Below are positions 59,265 to 64,000 of a DNA stretch of 64,000 nucleotides, one piece after another (positions within the stretch are counted from its first letter, which is position 1; each line of letters opens with the position of its first letter). The position numbers were made by a program, and so were the translations under genes. Source of the stretch: TMED27 sp041397865 (GTDB lineage: Bacteria; Pseudomonadota; Alphaproteobacteria; Micavibrionales; Micavibrionaceae); assembly GCA_041397865.1 (NCBI GenBank), contig JAWKVT010000001.1:1240001-1304000 (forward strand). The letters are read 5' to 3'. Under the pieces are notes generated by a model. The model saw nothing but the letters and a program-made list of their open reading frames with translations. It did no database searches and had not been told where the DNA came from.

Positions 59265-61004
59265 ATGAGCCAACCTGACAACGCAAAACCGGCAAACGGC
59301 CCGATTAAAAACGCATCGGAAATCATCGAACGTTTTGGCGGCATCCGCCCGCTGGCCAAAAAAATTGATGTGGCTGTCACAACGGTACAGGGCTGGAAAA
59401 AACGCGATGTCATCCCCGCCGCACGGCGCAGCGTCATCCTTGAAGCCGCAAAGACGTACAACATTGATCTAAGCGACATCATGCCCGATGCACCGCCCGC
59501 AAACGAAAACGCCCCAAAAGAAGCGCACGCCGCTGACACCGTAAAATCTCCACCCACAGAGAAAAATGAAGTAAAAACAAAAATAGCCGAGCCGACGGAA
59601 AAAGAACCAGAACCCGCCCCCGACAACATCGCCCCAGAACCCGAAACGCCCGAAAACTTCGAAAGTCTCGAAAGCCGCCTCACCGCCGCAGAAAAAACAA
59701 CCGTAAACAAAAATACGGTCATCGTCCTTCTTTTAATCGCTGCCATCCTGAGCGTCGTCGCCATAGTATTATGGACGGAAAAAAGCAAAAACGAAAAACT
59801 CGACCGGCTCAGCGCGCTTGAAGCCCGCACACAGGAAATAGAAGGTCAGGTCGCAGGCGTAAAAGAAAAGCAATCCTTCTTCGGCACCTTAATTCCCGAA
59901 GATCTCGACCAACAATTAACAAAGCTTCAGGAACAAGCCGGACAGACAAAAGAACAAATCGGCCACGCCGTAGAAAAAGCCAAAGAAGTCTCCGCCGACG
60001 TTCTCGCTCAGGACGCCGGAACGATCAGCCAGCGTGCCCAAAAGCTCGAAGCACACCTACAGGAAATGAACGGCGGATCACCTGTTCTCGCCGGCATGCT
60101 TGAAAAAATACAAGGCATCTCCGCACAACCCGGCGGCTCCGCGCAAATGGACGCGGCCATGAACCGTCTAAGCGCCATCATGGACACTCTTCAGGACCTG
60201 CCCGCCAATAATCATCCCTCCGAATTTGCCGATACGCTCGACACCGCGCGAAACGAAAACGAAACGCTAGGCCAGACATTTGAAGGCGTCCCTGCTACAG
60301 ACCTGAAAGCTGCGGCCATGCTGCTGGCCATGACACAATTCCGCTCATCGCTTAACCGCGATAATGAAGCCTTCGCAGACGATTTAAACGTCTTGATGGG
60401 ACTGGTGGATAAAGAAAACGTCGAACTGCGCAGCGCGTTAGAGCGCCTCGCCCCACACGCCGAGGAAGGCGTCCTAACCCCCGGCGGATTAAAAAATGAA
60501 TTCAAAACACTCGCCGGAGACTCCGTAATCGCCTCCCTTTCCGGCGAAGACGTTTCAATCTCCGAACGCGCACAAGCCCGCTTTAACGAAGTTTTTCAGG
60601 TCGAGAAAAACGGCGAACTCATTACAGGGACAAAAACCCAGATAACCGTAGACGAAGCAGGAAAACAGCTTGAAAACGACAATATCGAAGGCGCAATCGC
60701 CGCACTGCAAACGCTCGACGGTCCTGCAGCCGCGCAAATGGCCGGCTGGATTGACAAAGCTCAGGTAACGTTACTGGCACAAAAATTAAAAGCCATGATG
60801 GGCCAAAGCATCAACATGACGGCCTACGGCACAGATGCAACCGCTGGCCCTCTCTTGCCCGAAGACTCAGCCGCCCTGCTGCCCGGCGGCATGCCCGGAA
60901 GTTCCCAAATCATCCGCAACGAAGAAACCGGCATTAACATCCTGCATAAAAAAGCCCTGCCCGGAATAAAAAACATGCCCAAAGATGCCAACCCGTTTGA
61001 ATAA
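59265..61004 (+). CDS. Mic60/mitofilin-like membrane protein with N-terminal helix-turn-helix
   Basis: 579 residues. Residues about 15-70 look like a Cro-type helix-turn-helix (IIERFGGIRPLAKKIDVAVT, then TVQGWKKRDVIPAARRS). An acidic Pro-rich stretch (80-140) leads to one membrane helix (about 147-167: TVIVLLLIAAILSVVAIVLW) and a long periplasmic coiled coil. A mitofilin-like C-terminal part (about 390-520) follows. In Alphaproteobacteria mic60 sits between hemD and hemY, as here; Mic60 bends membranes. The helix-turn-helix at the cytoplasmic N-terminus is not part of the usual architecture. Confidence 0.8.
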   Translation: MSQPDNAKPANGPIKNASEIIERFGGIRPLAKKIDVAVTTVQGWKKRDVIPAARRSVILEAAKTYNIDLSDIMPDAPPANENAPKEAHAADTVKSPPTEKNEVKTKIAEPTEKEPEPAPDNIAPEPETPENFESLESRLTAAEKTTVNKNTVIVLLLIAAILSVVAIVLWTEKSKNEKLDRLSALEARTQEIEGQVAGVKEKQSFFGTLIPEDLDQQLTKLQEQAGQTKEQIGHAVEKAKEVSADVLAQDAGTISQRAQKLEAHLQEMNGGSPVLAGMLEKIQGISAQPGGSAQMDAAMNRLSAIMDTLQDLPANNHPSEFADTLDTARNENETLGQTFEGVPATDLKAAAMLLAMTQFRSSLNRDNEAFADDLNVLMGLVDKENVELRSALERLAPHAEEGVLTPGGLKNEFKTLAGDSVIASLSGEDVSISERAQARFNEVFQVEKNGELITGTKTQITVDEAGKQLENDNIEGAIAALQTLDGPAAAQMAGWIDKAQVTLLAQKLKAMMGQSINMTAYGTDATAGPLLPEDSAALLPGGMPGSSQIIRNEETGINILHKKALPGIKNMPKDANPFE

Positions 61005-61030
61005 AGCCATTTAAGAAAGAAGCCCCACCC

Positions 61031-62458
61031 ATGATAAAAGCGCTGTGGTTTGCTGTAAAAGTCGGCGCTTTGATCGCTCTGGCGGTCTGGATCGCCGAGC
61101 GTCCCGGAACAATCCGCATGGAATGGGTCGACTTCCAAAACAACGACATCGCCGTAACGATCCATATCGGATTCTTCTTACTCGGCGCGCTGACTTTCAT
61201 TTTACTCAGCATCTTCGTCTACCAGACCATAAAAACCTTCATCGACTTCCCCAAAAGCATGGCGCGTTATAACGAAATAAAAACCCGTGAAAAAGGGTAC
61301 CAGGCCCTGACACGCGGCCTGACAGCCGTCGCCGCAGGCGACAAAAAAGCCGCCGCGATTCAGGCCCGCCGCGCAAGCAAGTTCCTCAAAGGCGATACCG
61401 GCCTGCCGCTCCTGCTCGAAGCACAAGCCGCGCGGCTCGACGGACGCGAAGACGACGCCGCGCAAAGCTTTATCGCCCTTCTGGAAGACAAGGATGCATC
61501 CTTTCTGGGTGTACGCGGCCTCTTGCAAACCGCGCTCGATAACGGCGATGATGAAACTGCGCTGTCACTGGCGGAAAAAGCGCTCACCCTGCACCCGAAA
61601 CAAGGCTGGATCCTGAAAATCGTCTACAACCTGCAAATCAAACTACGGCAATGGTACAAAGCTGAAAAAACCCTCACCCGCCTAGAAAAAAACAGCGTAT
61701 GGAACAAAGATAAAACCGCAGGCGAACGCCTGGCCCTCTATCTCGCGCAGGCGGAAAAAGATATCGCAGGCGGGCATAAAACCGACGCCGCCCTCATGAT
61801 TAAAAAAGCGCTCAGGCTCAACCCCACATTTGCCCCGGCAATCATCCTGCTCGCACAAACCCACAAAGCCGGCGGCCACCCCGGCAAAGCGCAAAGCATC
61901 ATTTTAAAAGCATGGAAAACAGCGCCCCACGGCGCATTGGCTGCTTTCTGGATGGAATTGCTCGAGGAAAAGAAATCCCACGATAAACTCGAACGGCTGC
62001 GCTGGATCGAAAAACTCCTGAAAACCAACAAAGCCTCCGCAACAGGCCAGCGCATAGCCGGACAAGCCGCAATGGAGGCCGGAATTTGGGGAGAAGCCCG
62101 CGATTATTTCAAACAAGCCGAAGAGCTTTCTCAAGGTCGCGCAAGCGCAGGGCTTTACCGAAGCCTCGCCGCGCTGGAAGAGCGCTTCACCCACGACGAA
62201 ACGGCAATAAAGCACTGGTTGAATAAAGCCGCCGACGCCCCGGCGGATAAAACATGGGTCTGCCGCGAAACCGGCCACATTTACGAACGCTGGAGCCCGG
62301 TCGCCGAACCTCACGGAAGCTTCAACACCATAATATGGGCCGCTCCGTATAACCGCCGCGAACCCGCCCTCTTGCTCAATGACAACATGAAAGCAGATAA
62401 AGAAATGAACGAAGCCCTGATCGAAGCCCCCGGTGACTCAGAACGCGGTACGCTCTAG
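61031..62458 (+). CDS. hemY: HemY-like TPR membrane protein
   Basis: 475 residues. Two N-terminal membrane helices (about 4-24 and 42-65), with the HemY_N signature RPGTIRMEWVDFQNNDIAVT between them. TPR-like helices fill the rest (ALTRGLTAVAAGDKKAAAIQ, then LARTH-like units LLLEAQAARLDGREDDAAQS and ALLQTALDNGDDETALSL-type repeats). The C-terminus has TWVCRETGHIYERWSPVAEP, where CRETG and the W suggest the conserved HemY tail motif. Not the protoporphyrinogen oxidase of Gram-positives that shares the name. Co-transcribed after the mic60-like gene (26-base gap). Confidence 0.88.
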   Translation: MIKALWFAVKVGALIALAVWIAERPGTIRMEWVDFQNNDIAVTIHIGFFLLGALTFILLSIFVYQTIKTFIDFPKSMARYNEIKTREKGYQALTRGLTAVAAGDKKAAAIQARRASKFLKGDTGLPLLLEAQAARLDGREDDAAQSFIALLEDKDASFLGVRGLLQTALDNGDDETALSLAEKALTLHPKQGWILKIVYNLQIKLRQWYKAEKTLTRLEKNSVWNKDKTAGERLALYLAQAEKDIAGGHKTDAALMIKKALRLNPTFAPAIILLAQTHKAGGHPGKAQSIILKAWKTAPHGALAAFWMELLEEKKSHDKLERLRWIEKLLKTNKASATGQRIAGQAAMEAGIWGEARDYFKQAEELSQGRASAGLYRSLAALEERFTHDETAIKHWLNKAADAPADKTWVCRETGHIYERWSPVAEPHGSFNTIIWAAPYNRREPALLLNDNMKADKEMNEALIEAPGDSERGTL

Positions 62459-62519
62459 GGTCCATACTCATTGCTTCTATAAAACAAGCGAAAGCGCCGC
62501 TTTTTGAGAACCGGAAGCG

Positions 62520-62625
62520 TATAGTCGTTTCAGATAGTTTTCCGACAAGAAACGAGGAGCGTAGGCGTAGAAACCCTACGGTAGCGACGAGTGACGACGT
62601 CGGAAACTAAAATGAAACGACTATA
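62520..62625. repeat. Palindromic MITE/REP-like element, second copy
   Basis: 106 bp with ends TATAGTCGTTTCA and TGAAACGACTATA, and the inner pair TTTTCCGAC/GTCGGAAA. It is about 90% identical to the copy at 58391-58520 apart from the centre. It lies between the converging hemY and rhomboid genes, 4 bases before the rhomboid stop. A long hairpin may stop transcription from both sides. Confidence 0.85.
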
Positions 62626-62629
62626 GACC

Positions 62630-63433
62630 CTAAAGCCTGATCTTCCCTTTTTGCATAGCGCTAATCAACGCAACACCGCCAATATAACCGCCCAAATGCG
62701 CCTGCCATGCCATAGAAGCGCCGCCAAGCAACACGCCGGGCACAACAATAAACAGCCCCCAGAAAATAAGCATCGGCCACGGCCCCCGCCTGCCGAAACG
62801 CTGCGTTACCGGATGCTGCGCGTTTTGCGTAATCGTAATATAAATCAACGCACCAAAAAAGCCGCTAATCGCGCCCGACGCCCCGACAACAGGCGTAATA
62901 GAAAACGGATCAAGGATAAAATACAGCAAAGCCCCGCAAAGCGTACAAACCGTAAAAAATATAGCTGTCACCCGTGCGCCGTAAATTTTCTCCAAAAACA
63001 TCCCCAAAACAAGCCCCATCACCGCATTAAAAAACAGATGAAGCCAGCTCCCGTGAAGAAAGGCATACGTAACGAGCGTAAGCGGCGCAACCCAGTTCCA
63101 CTCATAAGCACCGGTAAAAATACCCGGAACAAAGCCAAAGCTGTAAAAGGCCTGCAACCGCCCGCCCGCATCCAAAAACAGGTAAAGCAGGAGATGAACC
63201 GCGATAAAAGCAACCGCAAGCCCGCGCGAAAAAGGCGGAATATTCCCGGCTTTAAAAAACGGCTGACTGTTCGCCGCCCGCAAAACTTTTTGTTCTTTAC
63301 GGTGCTGACGACGCGCTTTTTCCTCTTCCTTGAGTTCTTCTTTACGCATGCGGTCACGCTCCGCAAGACTCGGAAACTTTATAATCTTTTTATCGTCCTC
63401 CGGCCCACTGCCGTTTGCACCGTTTACACTCAT
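62630..63433 (-). CDS. Rhomboid-family intramembrane serine protease
   Basis: 267 residues. A basic cytoplasmic N-terminus (about 1-75, RMRKEELKEEEKARRQHRKE) precedes six membrane segments. The catalytic Ser is in VVGASGAISGFFGA and the His in WQAHLGGYIGG; SWLHLFFNAV is the usual HxxxN segment. It cuts membrane proteins within the bilayer. Both catalytic residues are present. Confidence 0.92.
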   Translation of the reverse strand: MSVNGANGSGPEDDKKIIKFPSLAERDRMRKEELKEEEKARRQHRKEQKVLRAANSQPFFKAGNIPPFSRGLAVAFIAVHLLLYLFLDAGGRLQAFYSFGFVPGIFTGAYEWNWVAPLTLVTYAFLHGSWLHLFFNAVMGLVLGMFLEKIYGARVTAIFFTVCTLCGALLYFILDPFSITPVVGASGAISGFFGALIYITITQNAQHPVTQRFGRRGPWPMLIFWGLFIVVPGVLLGGASMAWQAHLGGYIGGVALISAMQKGKIRL

Positions 63434-63514
63434 AAAATGACTATAAGACGCATAAAATGCCGCGTAAAGAAACTTGACAACACCCGCCGAAAAACGACCT
63501 GAAAAAATTGCAAC

Positions 63515-64000
63515 CTATTGTGTAAGCTGAATAAAAACATCCTCAAGATCGCTATCATCCGTCGAAATATCGGCAATGCCGTAACCGGCTTTTTGAATAA
63601 CCTCTATCATGGCTCCGACCTGCGTTTCCGAAGGGTTATAACGCACAATCACGCTTCGTTGCCCGGCTTTCTCCGCCGCAAATCCCGCCATCACGCGCTC
63701 CACATCCTCCATTGGCCGGTCAAGCCGAAAACGAATCTCTTTCCCCTCCAGCCGCGATAAAAGCTTTTCCGTACTCTCATGCGCAATCACCTGTCCATGA
63801 TTGATAATGGCAATTTCATCGCACAACTCTTCGGCCTCTTCCAGATAATGCGTGGTCAGCAATATCGTCACGCCTCGCGTATTCAGCGCCCGCACATTGG
63901 CCCAAAGCTGCCTGCGCAATTCCACATCGACCCCGGCGGTCGGCTCATCCAAAACCAGTATCGGCGGACTATGCACCATCGCCTTGGCCACCATTAAGCG
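63515..64000 (-). CDS. ABC transporter ATP-binding protein (3' part)
   Basis: About 162 C-terminal residues; the frame is open through base 64000, so the ATG at 63994 is internal. Visible: Walker B with D-loop ILVLDEPTAGVD, the switch His in LLTTHYLEEAEELC, and a C-terminal tail (QKAGYGIADISTDDSDLEDV) like DrrA/CcmA-type exporters. The Walker A and signature motifs lie beyond the edge. The permease gene is expected to the right. Confidence 0.93.
   Translation of the reverse strand, partial: RLMVAKAMVHSPPILVLDEPTAGVDVELRRQLWANVRALNTRGVTILLTTHYLEEAEELCDEIAIINHGQVIAHESTEKLLSRLEGKEIRFRLDRPMEDVERVMAGFAAEKAGQRSVIVRYNPSETQVGAMIEVIQKAGYGIADISTDDSDLEDVFIQLTQ

Overview
The window looks like an alphaproteobacterial chromosome carrying a large integrated accessory region. 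The right part holds neighbourhoods typical of Alphaproteobacteria: tsaD/gpsA/EVE divergent from hemC-hemD-mic60-like-hemY, gapR (DUF2312), COQ9 next to an AarF/UbiB-family kinase, and an initiator tRNA with the C1:A72 mismatch. The giant tail-fibre-like surface protein recalls the adhesins of predatory lineages such as Micavibrionales or Bdellovibrio, but the genus cannot be fixed from the sequence alone.

Backbone, left edge (1-1075): the 5' part of thiO (minus strand) behind a TPP riboswitch, then tRNA-fMet.

Mobile element A (about 1060-30871): it lies between the 3' end of tRNA-fMet and a degenerate copy of that tRNA end, with a tyrosine integrase at its right end. Its cargo is mostly defence and stress genes. 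There is an AbiE toxin-antitoxin pair with a clear operator and promoter. A translationally coupled minus-strand operon encodes XRE-ImmA/IrrE, a PIN-like DUF4411 protein, DUF488, AlkB, a phosphoesterase and a small protein. A DUF6088 antitoxin-like gene stands without an obvious toxin. An AlpA/primase replication-type module follows. Next comes a five-gene operon with two ThsB-like TIR proteins and a caspase-like protease. A WYL-regulated type I restriction-modification locus has a second, HsdS-like gene split by an IS5-family insertion with a 2-bp TA duplication. The element ends with a small stress cassette (YdcH-like, amphi-Trp, zf-TFIIB, CaCA exchanger, HtpX), a DUF3489 protein and a nuclease-like/membrane-protein pair.

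Element B remnant (about 30888-33570): a second left-end copy, then hipB, a frameshifted hipA, an alkB 3' fragment paralogous to the alkB of element A, and a truncated XRE gene. This looks like tandem accretion at the same tRNA. It ends near tRNA-Arg(CCG).

Backbone, right part (33576-64000): tRNA-Arg; one 4203-codon gene whose product joins a pseudopilin-like N-terminus to eight tail-fibre-like modules and a C-terminal S74 chaperone; a ubiB-like kinase; coq9; a DotI/IcmL-like secreted protein; gapR; an O-antigen ligase-like protein; acs; EVE; gpsA; tsaD; the hem operon; a rhomboid protease; and the 3' part of an ABC ATPase gene. Two kinds of small repeats touch genes here. A shared 15-codon segment lies in frame in both the UbiB-like protein and HemC. 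An approximately 105-130 bp palindromic element supplies the C-terminus of HemC and recurs after hemY.

The most notable candidate system is the TIR-TIR-caspase operon (12549-14966). It resembles TIR-to-caspase (Thoeris-type) immunity but has an extra membrane-anchored TIR protein and two small uncharacterised genes.
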